Source: a virus. Taken from it: DNA of 64,000 bases. Position numbers and translations under genes: made by a program. The stretch spans positions 32,158 through 96,157 of IMG/VR virus record IMGVR_UViG_3300025128_000017; one strand, written 5' to 3'. The notes under the pieces were generated by a model. The model had not been told where the DNA came from. It did not search any database and saw nothing but the letters and a program-made list of their open reading frames with translations. The first letter of the stretch is position 1; each line of letters opens with the position of its first letter. Positions 16,264 to 23,380 of this stretch are shown one piece after another.

Positions 16264-17204
16264 TCTTCCTCGCCCCCTAGTATCGCTGACAGTATGTAGT
16301 CAGCCGCTTTCTGTGCATCACCAAACGCTTTGTTCAATGCTTTGTCTTTATCTTTGCAAGCCTTGAGCCATGACTGTAAGTATGCTACGTTGTTAGCATT
16401 CTCTTCGGCCACCAAGTCAGGCTTGAACTCACCACCAAGAGTGAGTGTAACAATCAATGAACCAAGTTCAGCAATCAATTCCTCGTAGGCATACTCCGCC
16501 GAACCAAAGTGAGACTTGAGATTTCTATTTAGTCTTGTTGCATATCCAGTGGAGTGAACTGCCTCATGTATAGCAGTCATCACTTCACCCATGCTGTCAG
16601 TGAATGACTCATGTGGTGGTAGTACAATCTTATCGTGTACTGGTGTATAGTATGCTCTGTCGCCACCTCTTGAGTAATCAAGATTGACTTGCGATGCTAC
16701 GTATTCATCCATGTGTTCCATCATTTCTGACACAGGTACAATCTCTTCAGCATTCTCAACAACGGGTGCTACGTAGTCCTCACATTGTTCAACACAAAAC
16801 ACTTCATAGTATCTAAGTGTACGACCGTAGTGTTCTTCTTCCTCACCCTCATCATTCTTCTTAGTGTACTTAGTAGTATTGAACCACTTGATGCTTACAC
16901 CTGTACCATTCTTCAAGCCTTTGATTGACATTTTCTTAGCCATCAACTGCTTACGTGTAGCAAACCGTAGGTCAGTCCAACCATTAGTCATCGCTTCAAT
17001 CCAAAGCATGACTAGATTACCACCACGATATGATTTCTTAGACACTAGATTGGATGGCATACTACTCTTACCACCCTTCCAATGCTTACGCCAAGCCAAC
17101 TTCTCACCCTGTATCGCACCCTCTAGTTTCTGAAACCACTCATCGTTAGCAGTTTCTCTCTTCATCTTTGCATATTGTTTCTTCTGTTGTATACTCATCG
17201 TCAT
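16260..17204 (-). CDS. ardC: ArdC-like antirestriction protein
   Basis: A 314-residue two-domain protein. Residues ~20-140 match the ArdC N-terminal ssDNA-binding domain: 'KLAWRKHW', 'SKKSYRGGNLVMLW' and 'GTGVSIKWF' are its usual blocks. Residues ~180-260 are a zinc metallopeptidase-like domain with His213-Glu214-x-x-His217 (HEAVHSTG) and a downstream Glu in 'YEELIAELGS'. Plasmid ArdC coats single-stranded DNA and protects it from restriction on entry; here it would guard the viral genome. It fits with the MT-A70 methyltransferase in the same arm as a second antirestriction device. Confidence 0.88.
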   Translation of the reverse strand: MTMSIQQKKQYAKMKRETANDEWFQKLEGAIQGEKLAWRKHWKGGKSSMPSNLVSKKSYRGGNLVMLWIEAMTNGWTDLRFATRKQLMAKKMSIKGLKNGTGVSIKWFNTTKYTKKNDEGEEEEHYGRTLRYYEVFCVEQCEDYVAPVVENAEEIVPVSEMMEHMDEYVASQVNLDYSRGGDRAYYTPVHDKIVLPPHESFTDSMGEVMTAIHEAVHSTGYATRLNRNLKSHFGSAEYAYEELIAELGSLIVTLTLGGEFKPDLVAEENANNVAYLQSWLKACKDKDKALNKAFGDAQKAADYILSAILGGEEE

Positions 17205-17205
17205 A

Positions 17206-17424
17206 TTATTTCATCTCCCTTATCTGTTTTGCTATTGATTCTCTCATCGCTTTCTTTTCTTCGTCTGTATGGCCCATGACTATCCATTGAGAACCACACT
17301 GTTCACAAAAGAAATCATTTGCATCTTCATCATAGTCCACAGTTTTCTCACTACATTCTTCTGTTACATTACAATGTAACCAATCTTTCTTCTTTATTTC
17401 CTCTATCGTCATTCTTTTATCCAT
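17206..17424 (-). CDS. Small zinc-binding protein
   Basis: A 72-residue protein with Cys at ~18 and ~23 (HCNVTEEC) and a CEQCG knuckle at ~41-45, together a likely zinc ribbon, followed by a Lys/Glu helix. The start is just after a GGAGATGA-type ribosome site that overlaps the upstream stop. Probably a nucleic-acid or protein adaptor, like the other small zinc proteins of this arm. Confidence 0.7.
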   Translation of the reverse strand: MDKRMTIEEIKKKDWLHCNVTEECSEKTVDYDEDANDFFCEQCGSQWIVMGHTDEEKKAMRESIAKQIREMK

Positions 17425-17425
17425 A

Positions 17426-17743
17426 TTATTTCATCTCCTTTGTAGGCCAAGCAATCTTTTGTGCTTGTTCTAATTTTTCTAGTAACTCATCGTAAGTATT
17501 GAACATATTACCATTCTTACCATGTATTTTCAATTGTCTAATCAAGTAATCAATCTGTGCTTTAGCCGCTTGTTGATTCATGAGATATTCATACTTCAAT
17601 TGTGAATCTCTACCCCACTTTTCTATCTTAGCCCTGTCGATTTTATTCCACTTACTCTTACTTCTTATCCTTGCTTCTTCATTAGCAGGTAAATATCTGT
17701 CATCATTCTTACTATTATATTTTCTTCTTCTCATTTTATTCAT
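17426..17743 (-). CDS. Basic helical protein
   Basis: A 105-residue very basic protein starting MNKMRRRKYNSKNDDRY. Residues ~20-100 are helical. The ATG at 17743 is about 25 bases after the TATA centre (leaderless); a second ATG at 17734 sits behind a good AAAGGAG ribosome site and is an equal candidate. First gene of the transcript running to the helicase. Likely binds nucleic acid; no family recognised. Confidence 0.7.
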   Translation of the reverse strand: MNKMRRRKYNSKNDDRYLPANEEARIRSKSKWNKIDRAKIEKWGRDSQLKYEYLMNQQAAKAQIDYLIRQLKIHGKNGNMFNTYDELLEKLEQAQKIAWPTKEMK

Positions 17744-17754
17744 CTCCTTTCTTT

Positions 17755-17773
17755 ATTGTTCTTTTATATACTG
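17755..17773 (-). promoter_or_regulatory. Extended TATA promoter
   Basis: Minus-strand CAGTATATAAAAGAACAAT, matching the shared promoter except for one base in the trailing CAGAAT. It lies in the 38 bases between the stop of the 192-residue gene (17782) and the start at 17743. Confidence 0.8.
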
Positions 17774-17781
17774 TTTTCATT

Positions 17782-18360
17782 TTATATTATCTCCATTATA
17801 TCTTTCATACTCTTTATTACTAATCCTTCTCTAAGCACTAACCAATCACCATCATCAGTCTTAAAACATCTATACCCATCCTTTTTTATGGCGGCCTTAT
17901 CTTTATTCCACAAATCCCAAAACTCTTGGTTAGGTGTAGCATACCATGTTTTGTTCCCTTTCTTATTCTTCTTGTTCGATAGATTAAATGTCAAACCGAA
18001 TGCTTCGTACTTAGTATAGACAGGTCTAGGTTCTTCGTGATGCTCTACTCTTACGTTCAACCATACGCCTGAATCTGCAAGTTCTCTTGCCCTTGCGAAT
18101 GCTTTTTCTGTTGCATCGTCTGCTTTATGTGATAGGTTTTGCACAAAGTATTGGAACTGTGCCGCACCCCTTCCATTATAAACTACTCCTTCATAATACA
18201 ATGTGTAGTATTGTTCTTTCTTACCTGTCCTACAAACGTGTAATGTTATGTCATTGAAATTATTATTACCACCCTTACGTACTATATACAACTCCCTGTA
18301 CCCATAACCATCTTCATCAGTCTTCTCTTCATATTCATATATCTGCTTTGTCTCTGTCAT
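17782..18360 (-). CDS. Hypothetical protein
   Basis: A 192-residue protein, rich in Tyr and Lys, with a beta-rich N-terminal half ('RELYIVRKGGNNNFNDITLH') and a basic middle ('LSNKKNKKGNKTWYATP'). No domain recognised. It is last in a group of four genes that starts at the 19554-19574 promoter, and overlaps the 177-residue gene by ATGA. Confidence 0.7.
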   Translation of the reverse strand: MTETKQIYEYEEKTDEDGYGYRELYIVRKGGNNNFNDITLHVCRTGKKEQYYTLYYEGVVYNGRGAAQFQYFVQNLSHKADDATEKAFARARELADSGVWLNVRVEHHEEPRPVYTKYEAFGLTFNLSNKKNKKGNKTWYATPNQEFWDLWNKDKAAIKKDGYRCFKTDDGDWLVLREGLVIKSMKDIMEII

Positions 18361-18890
18361 TCATCTTCACCTTCCTCTTCATCATCTAACATCCCAAATA
18401 GGGCATTTCCATACACTTCAGGGTATTTTGGATGTGTGCTATACAACATCACCTTTGATGACCACTCTCCATTGACGAATGATACGATGTCTTTTGTAGA
18501 TATATAATACACATCACCAAAGGGAAAGGATGTATTTGCATATGTATCTTCTAAGTACCATTCCCAATTCTTTTGGAATACACGGAATCCTCTTGGTAAG
18601 TATTCATTCAATCGTGCTTTGGTAGTAACTGATTGCCAACCACCGTCTGATGGCAAGATTCTGTCCTCGTATATGTCTATGATTCTATTACCATGTAGGC
18701 GTATTGTGTAGTATGGAAAGGCATCCGTTTTACTCTTTTCAAAAGAATATGTAAGATTATGATTCCATCCACGCGTTCCTTTAATTTCTTCGGCAGTAGT
18801 GAAGTACAACCGTGTGTTGTTTCCAATAGGCTTACCCTTTTTCTTGTTTCTCGCCGTCTTCATCAATTCTTCTGCTTCATTCCAATTCAT
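18357..18890 (-). CDS. Hypothetical protein
   Basis: A 177-residue protein starting MNWNEAEELMKTARNKKKGK. The body is rich in aromatic residues and beta strands ('FPFGDVYYISTKDIVSFVNG'), with an acidic tail (LDDEEEGEDE). It may be distantly like the next gene in the same unit, as both have a Tyr-rich beta half and a 'D-I-x-x-I/F' end, but I cannot show homology. Overlaps both neighbours. Confidence 0.7.
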   Translation of the reverse strand: MNWNEAEELMKTARNKKKGKPIGNNTRLYFTTAEEIKGTRGWNHNLTYSFEKSKTDAFPYYTIRLHGNRIIDIYEDRILPSDGGWQSVTTKARLNEYLPRGFRVFQKNWEWYLEDTYANTSFPFGDVYYISTKDIVSFVNGEWSSKVMLYSTHPKYPEVYGNALFGMLDDEEEGEDE

Positions 18891-19084
18891 TCTACATCCC
18901 TCGTTAAAACCATGTTCCCATCATCATCATGTTCCCATGTACCTAGTCTTCCGTAGTAATCTGCTATGGCATCTAATGCCTCTCGGTATAATCGGATACT
19001 AGATTTACGTAATGCGTGAGTAAATTCAGAAGCATTAAAGACAATATCTTCGGGAGTTATTATTCTCAACCCTTCATCACTCAT
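18887..19084 (-). CDS. Small protein sharing a duplicated 21-residue segment
   Basis: A 65-residue protein starting MSDEGLRIITPEDIVFNASE. Residues ~26-46 (LRKSSIRLYREALDAIADYY) are identical, also at DNA level, to a segment set into the second gene of this unit (64 bases, 18950-19013 versus 19318-19381). The segment is an amphipathic helix. The protein overlaps its neighbours by ATGA junctions. Function unknown. Confidence 0.65.
   Translation of the reverse strand: MSDEGLRIITPEDIVFNASEFTHALRKSSIRLYREALDAIADYYGRLGTWEHDDDGNMVLTRDVE
18950..19013. repeat. 64-bp direct repeat, copy 1
   Basis: An exact 64-base copy of 19318-19381, starting TCCGTAGTAATCTGC and ending TTTACGTAAT. Here it lies inside the 65-residue gene, in the same reading frame as in copy 2, so both encode the same 21-residue helix. 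Confidence 0.9.
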
Positions 19085-19542
19085 TCTGTCACCACCAATG
19101 GGTCGTCTAAAGATTCCATGAGCGTTATCAGTAATTCACGATGAGTACGTATGTCAATCACACCTTTGTGTATCTCACCATTGTCCAAGATGATGTCTAT
19201 ACCAATCTTACCCACTGGTACTGCATCCCTTACAATGAGTATCTTACTACCACTTTCTATTTCTTCCATGATGTTCATTACCAATGGGTCGTCTAAAGAT
19301 TCCATGAGCGTTATCAGTCCGTAGTAATCTGCTATGGCATCTAATGCCTCTCGGTATAATCGGATACTAGATTTACGTAATAATTCACGATGAGCATGTA
19401 TGTCAATCACACCTTGATGTATCTCACCATTGTCCAAGATGATGTCTACACCAACCTTACCATAAGGTACTGCATCCCTTACGATGAGTAACTTACTACC
19501 ATTTTCTATTTCTTCCATAATGTTCATTTTATTTTCAATCAT
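19081..19542 (-). CDS. Tandem-duplicated hypothetical protein
   Basis: A 153-residue protein made of two copies of a ~55-residue unit that begins MNIMEEIE[N/S]GSK and contains 'VDIILDNGEIHQGVIDI'. The first copy carries a 21-residue insertion identical to part of the following gene. The unit is beta-rich, ending 'ITLMESLDDPLV'. The ATG at 19542 is about 25 bases after the TATA centre, so the message is probably leaderless; the ATG at 19527 is an alternative, since the second copy also begins MNIMEE. The duplication looks recent because the two DNA copies are still very similar. Function unknown. Confidence 0.65.
   Translation of the reverse strand: MIENKMNIMEEIENGSKLLIVRDAVPYGKVGVDIILDNGEIHQGVIDIHAHRELLRKSSIRLYREALDAIADYYGLITLMESLDDPLVMNIMEEIESGSKILIVRDAVPVGKIGIDIILDNGEIHKGVIDIRTHRELLITLMESLDDPLVVTE
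19090..19530. repeat. Tandem duplication inside one gene
   Basis: Two direct copies of a ~175-185 base unit (about 19093-19280 and 19283-19530). They share long exact runs such as ACCAATGGGTCGTCTAAAG and CACCATTGTCCAAGATGATG. The copy at higher coordinates has the extra 63 bases described separately. Confidence 0.85.
19318..19381. repeat. 64-bp direct repeat, copy 2 (inserted)
   Basis: An exact copy of 18950-19013, placed cleanly between GTTATCAG and TAATTCACGATGAG, which are adjacent in the other tandem unit (near 19130). It is a 63-base, in-frame insertion into one copy of a tandem duplication. Confidence 0.9.
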
Positions 19543-19553
19543 ATCCTTTATTA

Positions 19554-19574
19554 ATTCTGTTCTTTTATATACTG
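19554..19574 (-). promoter_or_regulatory. Extended TATA promoter
   Basis: Minus-strand string CAGTATATAAAAGAACAGAAT, an exact match to the consensus. The TATA centre is about 25 bp from the ATG at 19542, so the transcript should be leaderless. Confidence 0.8.
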
Positions 19575-19644
19575 AAAAGAATTCAAGCCCACTCACTACA
19601 CGCAATCCAACAACAAAAACCCAACAACAACCTATTGCGAGGGT

Positions 19645-19780
19645 ATTATTCTAGTGATTCCAATAATTCGTTTGTACACATGAATAATTCGGACTTTATT
19701 ATTATTCATACCCCCCTACACTCAATATATACTACTATTATTATTATGTATAGATGAATAATAGATTAATTAGAAACATT
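19645..19780 (+). promoter_or_regulatory. Operator-promoter module A in a gene-free stretch
   Basis: Four ATTATTC/GAATAAT sites (19645, 19682, 19701, 19756) surround a TATA-like AATATATAC (19724-19732), followed by GTATAGA (19748) and TAGAAACATT (19771-19780). The same order of elements is found at 27307-27385, upstream of a real gene. Here nothing convincing is encoded downstream on the plus strand before 20065, so it may drive a noncoding RNA running towards the gene at 20171. The rest of 19780-20065 contains CCATATGGGTGG (19967) and ACGTAATTAGGCACT (20023), both repeated at the origin-like region. Confidence 0.5.
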
Positions 19781-20064
19781 TGCTGACGTGTATTTGCTTT
19801 TTGCTTATACACATACGTGCGTATATGTATATAGGGATTGAAAATAGTGGCACTGCATACGGGGTTACGTCATGTTCCCCAACAACAACGGTTTGATTGA
19901 TATGATAGTCCTCTCTTTGTGCGTACCGCTCTATCAAAAACCTACATATTATCAGAATATACCCATCCATATGGGTGGCAACCCCGATTTTTAGACGTAT
20001 AACGCACCTTTGTTGATTTTTGACGTAATTAGGCACTATTGCGATAGGGTGCATATCGCAAGCC

Positions 20065-20097
20065 AAAAAAAAAGCCCCACCCCGTGAGGGGTGAGGC
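20065..20097 (-). terminator. Hairpin plus U9 terminator-like element
   Basis: On the minus strand: stem GCCTCACCCC / GGGGTGGGGC with a four-base loop and one mismatch, followed directly by nine T. It lies about 75 bases after the stop at 20171 and would end the single-gene transcript that begins at 21016-21036. The flanking sequence (GATAGGGT..., CAAGCC next to the A-tract) is shared with the terminator at 12592-12624. Confidence 0.75.
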
Positions 20098-20170
20098 GTG
20101 TGTTAGGCCACACCTATGAGCCGAAGCCCATAGGGTGGTTATGCGGTCTGAACTATACGTGAGTACACAT

Positions 20171-21004
20171 TTATTGCATTGTAGACATGGTTTGTACGTA
20201 TGCTTTGACTTTCTCTGTGTCTGCACCATATATCTGAATGCCTTGTTTTACGAGTTCTTCATACCCAAGAGTAGAGGTAGGAGTATCTACAACAGGTGCA
20301 TTCACAGTATTATCTAAGGCACGACCTTCCATGATAAGTCCATGATTACGAGCATAGATGTAGGAAGCAAATCCTTTGCAGTCTTCTGGTGTATCGGCAG
20401 GGATAGGGAAGTTTTGATTGCTTGCCCATCTGATAGCGTCTTTACGAGTACCTTCGGATTCAGCAGTTCTACCTACACCCCAATTGTAAGCCACTTTCAC
20501 ATCAGCCATTTTCTCTTCGTGTGGTCTAGCATTCTTAGGAGTACGTGTGATTGCTCTATATGCAATACCAGCACCGAAAGAAGCACCACTTAGGCCATAT
20601 GCCATTAGGTTAATCTTACGTGGGTTTTGCCCACCTACTTGGTATGGTATATTCATCAATGCACTGGTGGATTTACCACGTAGTGCGGCTGGCCCAACTA
20701 TGCTTACTTCACCTTTAGCAGTACGTATGACACTTGTTGCTTTATCCGCATCCCTAGATAGGTTAGCAGCCCATGTATTTAGGTATACTTGTGCTTGTTC
20801 GTAGGTTATCACAGCAGGGGTAGGTGTTTTACATACCACAGGATAATCGACTGTATCACAATCGAAGTGTTCGTTACGTAGTACTTGACCCGCCTTAAGG
20901 GATGATAACCCCTTCACAAGAGAGCCATATGCACCCTCATAGGAAGACACTTTACCGTCCTCATTCATCTTTACATTCATCTTTTTCTCAGTCTGTTTTG
21001 ACAT
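20171..21004 (-). CDS. Hypothetical protein beside the origin-like region
   Basis: A 277-residue protein with its own promoter and terminator, the only single-gene unit in this arm. The start at 21004 (MSKQTEKKMNVKMNEDGK) is about 26 bases after the TATA centre; a longer frame would translate the promoter. There is a Gly/Ala-rich central stretch ('MAYGLSGASFGAGIAYRAI') and a helical, basic middle ('YNWGVGRTAESEGTRKDAIR'). No family recognised. Its place between two related repeat-rich noncoding blocks makes a replication or copy-control role conceivable, but nothing in the sequence proves that. It is expected to be strongly expressed early. Confidence 0.75.
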   Translation of the reverse strand: MSKQTEKKMNVKMNEDGKVSSYEGAYGSLVKGLSSLKAGQVLRNEHFDCDTVDYPVVCKTPTPAVITYEQAQVYLNTWAANLSRDADKATSVIRTAKGEVSIVGPAALRGKSTSALMNIPYQVGGQNPRKINLMAYGLSGASFGAGIAYRAITRTPKNARPHEEKMADVKVAYNWGVGRTAESEGTRKDAIRWASNQNFPIPADTPEDCKGFASYIYARNHGLIMEGRALDNTVNAPVVDTPTSTLGYEELVKQGIQIYGADTEKVKAYVQTMSTMQ

Positions 21005-21015
21005 GGTAACTTCAT

Positions 21016-21036
21016 ATTCTGTTCTTTTATATACTG
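21016..21036 (-). promoter_or_regulatory. Extended TATA promoter
   Basis: Minus-strand CAGTATATAAAAGAACAGAAT, exact match to the shared consensus, about 26 bp before the ATG at 21004. Confidence 0.8.
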
Positions 21037-21089
21037 AAGTGGATTTTTGATAGGACTTGTCCATTTTTTTTGACTGGTAACGGTACTTT

Positions 21090-21625
21090 TTTCACGTAAC
21101 CCTACCGTGTGTGTGAGTTTTACCTGTCGGTAACAAGAGGAGGGTATAGTATACCCCTACCATATGGGTGGGAAGTTCCAACATTGGGAGTGGGTTGTTG
21201 GTGTTTGCATCAAGCAAATGCAGCATCACGCTGTTGTTGAAGCGTTGTTGGAAGGTTGGGGGTATCAGGCGACCCACCAACAACAAACCCTCAACACCAA
21301 CAGCGTCACGCTCGGTGGGTTGTTGTTGTTGGCACGTAACCCTAGCATCACGCTGAGTTTAGCGTCACGCTCGCCCCACCAACAACCTTTGATTCCAACG
21401 TAATTAAGCACTTTTAGCGTCACGCTAAGGCGGAGTGATACGTAACCCTAGGCCACGTAACCCTCTTTTAGTCACACACAACGCTGTGAAAAAATTTGAC
21501 TGAGGGCGAAAAACATAGCGGAAACGCACTTTTAAAAAAATTTTTTGTAAATTTTTGTTGTTGGGGGTGCGTTGTTGCCCCAAAACATTGTTTCCCGCTA
21601 TGTTAATATCCAAACACTAAGTCGG
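21090..21625. other. Origin-like noncoding region between divergent arms
   Basis: A gene-free 0.5-kb stretch at the switch from minus to plus transcription. It holds five 11-base sites AGC[G/A]TCACGCT (21222, 21302, 21344, 21361, 21416), the G form being a near-perfect palindrome; CACGTAACCCT-type sites (21093, 21333, 21441, 21454); a perfect 15-base palindrome GGGTATAGTATACCC (21142-21156); inverted CCAACAACAA/TTGTTGTTGG blocks (21275-21335); and an inverted pair AACATAGCGGAAA (21512) / TTTCCCGCTATGTT (21591) that flanks an A/T-only tract (21531-21557). Iterated sites, dyads and an easily melted tract are typical of replication origins. No function is proven. A plausible TATA for the plus-strand gene at 21636 is TTAATAT near 21604. 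Confidence 0.6.
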
Positions 21626-21635
21626 ACAAGACGTT

Positions 21636-22340
21636 ATGAGCAGCGGCTTTGGTAAAAACAGTGATTTTCATTATTTGTCGCCAAATTTTGTGTTAAAGGC
21701 GAAAAGGTCGGGCGAATATTCTACGCCTGACCATGTTTTGTTGGATAATGTTAGGAATAATAGGCCAAATTCAGCAGATGATAGGCTAACGCCGGAAGAA
21801 ATGCAAAGAAAAAAAATAGAAATGGCTATGATGAACAAACCTAACCCGGATATGATGAAAAGTGATGACAAAAAGAAACCTGCGATGGCTCTTGTGATTT
21901 CTGTTGGACCTAAAATGCCAAAAAAACCTACAGACACGGCAACTCCTGACAAAATGAAAAAATATGGTACTATGAAAAAAGCATGGAGTGTTTTAAAAAA
22001 TAACATGGAAGTTGGAATGTGCAAAAATTGTGAAGGTACTGGTAAAATTCCGTTTAGAGCATCGCAAGCAAGAGGAAGGTTTGACCCTAATCCAGAAGCA
22101 GGACAAATAGGAGACCCATGCCCATCATGCGGGGGTGATGGGAGTGCCCCTATAAGTGACCCTGCTTTTACATCAATGCAACAAAAATTAACTGGTGAGC
22201 CTATGAATTTAGCATTTAGATTACTTAAAGAGTCTATTGACCCTAAAAAATTAGCAGAAATGAGAGCAGCAAGAGATGCTGCTAGAAGACAAATGGGTCA
22301 ATCAAATCCCGAAAGAGGCGGAGATGTTGACCCAATTTGA
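21636..22340 (+). CDS. DnaJ-type zinc-finger protein with two LLK-type signals
   Basis: A 234-residue basic protein, first in the plus-strand arm. Residues ~129-165 hold a DnaJ-like CxxCxGxG pair (CKNCEGTG ... CPSCGGDG), which should bind two zinc-ligand pairs. It carries two copies of the short signal common to this arm: 'MKKAWSVLK' at residue 113 and 'EPMNLAFRLLKE' at ~188. The second copy begins at an in-frame ATG (22203) behind GGTGAG, so a 45-residue internal product is possible. Likely a virion or assembly protein; unknown family. Confidence 0.75.
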   Translation: MSSGFGKNSDFHYLSPNFVLKAKRSGEYSTPDHVLLDNVRNNRPNSADDRLTPEEMQRKKIEMAMMNKPNPDMMKSDDKKKPAMALVISVGPKMPKKPTDTATPDKMKKYGTMKKAWSVLKNNMEVGMCKNCEGTGKIPFRASQARGRFDPNPEAGQIGDPCPSCGGDGSAPISDPAFTSMQQKLTGEPMNLAFRLLKESIDPKKLAEMRAARDAARRQMGQSNPERGGDVDPI

Positions 22341-23322
22341 CATCGCTTGGTCTTTTTTGAAGGCCGATGATGATGCAAAGTTAATGGCTGAAATACAAAG
22401 GCAACTTGCTGAATTTAGAAATAATGAAAATATGAGCAACGATGTATCTGAGCAACCCGCTACAGAACCTCAATCTTTTAATCCAAGTGAAAGAAAACTT
22501 GCTTTTCCTAGAAAACGTAGTAAAAAATATTCTATACCAATAAGACAAGACGAATCGAATGAAGAATTTAAATTAGGACCTTCGTTTAGAGAAAGAACTG
22601 ATGAATCGCAAGGTTCACAAATGCAAATAGAAGAACAAAAACGACAAGCCGTTGAAAGATTAAAAAATAAAATAAAAAGAAAAAATGAAGTTGCAGTAAC
22701 GAGAGGCGGTAGTGGTGTTTACGCTGACGATGAACATGCAGAAACAGTTAGGCAAGATTGGTTAGACTCAATGTCTGATGATGAAAGACAAAGATTTGCA
22801 GAACATGAAGAAGATTTCAACACTTTGGCTATATTGGCAGAAATGAAAAGACAAGGTGCAGTAGACCAAGACGCATTGGGTATGTATGGAGAAAATCTTG
22901 CTAGTGGTGCTATGTTGTTGGCTACTCCTGAGTCACAGCGTGATGAAAATTGGAATAATGCATTGAAAAACCACAAATTGGCTCATGCTGTGCATAATGA
23001 TGAGTTAGACAATTCTTTTGATGGTTATGATAAAGTTTCAGACAATGTTGGTGTGGTTGATAACAACAAAAAAATGGCTGAAAAATTATATGGTTACAAA
23101 GAAGATGTTGACGAAGAAGAAGAAGACGATGGTGATGAATTACTTCCAGATGATTATGTTATGCCCGGTTCGCCAGTTGCTTTACAAAATGAAAAGAAAG
23201 AACAAGAAAATAATACTTTACAAAACGAAATTGCACGTCAAATTGCAGAATACAATAAAAACATGGTTGGTGTTACAAATAAACCACAATATACTGAAGA
23301 AGACTATGAAGCAGGTGATTAA
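22324..23322 (+). CDS. Acidic coiled-coil protein with N-terminal signal
   Basis: A 332-residue, very charged, helical protein. The start at 22324 (MLTQFDIAWSFLKADDD) overlaps the previous gene and follows AGAGGCGGAG; a longer frame from 22276 is less likely because it would bury the conserved N-terminal signal. The signal D-I-A-W-S-F-L-K is of the class found in at least twelve proteins here. The rest is rich in Glu, Gln, Asn and Lys with little hydrophobic content ('EEEDDGDELLPDDYVMPG'), as expected of an internal or scaffold-type virion protein. No family. Confidence 0.75.
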   Translation: MLTQFDIAWSFLKADDDAKLMAEIQRQLAEFRNNENMSNDVSEQPATEPQSFNPSERKLAFPRKRSKKYSIPIRQDESNEEFKLGPSFRERTDESQGSQMQIEEQKRQAVERLKNKIKRKNEVAVTRGGSGVYADDEHAETVRQDWLDSMSDDERQRFAEHEEDFNTLAILAEMKRQGAVDQDALGMYGENLASGAMLLATPESQRDENWNNALKNHKLAHAVHNDELDNSFDGYDKVSDNVGVVDNNKKMAEKLYGYKEDVDEEEEDDGDELLPDDYVMPGSPVALQNEKKEQENNTLQNEIARQIAEYNKNMVGVTNKPQYTEEDYEAGD

Positions 23323-23328
23323 CGCCAA

Positions 23329-23346
23329 CAGTATATAAAGCACAAG
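23329..23346 (+). promoter_or_regulatory. Extended TATA promoter, plus strand
   Basis: CAGTATATAAAGCACAAG, starting 7 bases after a stop and about 45 bp before the ATG at 23381. It shares CAGTATATAAA with the minus-strand promoters but not the trailing GAACAG, so it may belong to a different control class. Confidence 0.65.
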
Positions 23347-23380
23347 TTTTATTTACACACTACGTGTAGCATATATACAG

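Noticed and set aside
19770-20066. Minus-strand 98-codon frame in the noncoding stretch
   Set aside because: Its ATG lies directly in the terminator flank, there is no ribosome site or promoter, and the product resembles random noncoding translation. The stretch is better explained by repeats and an operator-promoter module.
12359-21064. Longer gene starts giving the peptide SVYKRTE at 12406, 19605 and 21064
   Set aside because: The shared peptide comes from reading through the conserved TATA promoter (CAGTATATAAAAGAACAG); the real starts follow 25-30 bases after it.
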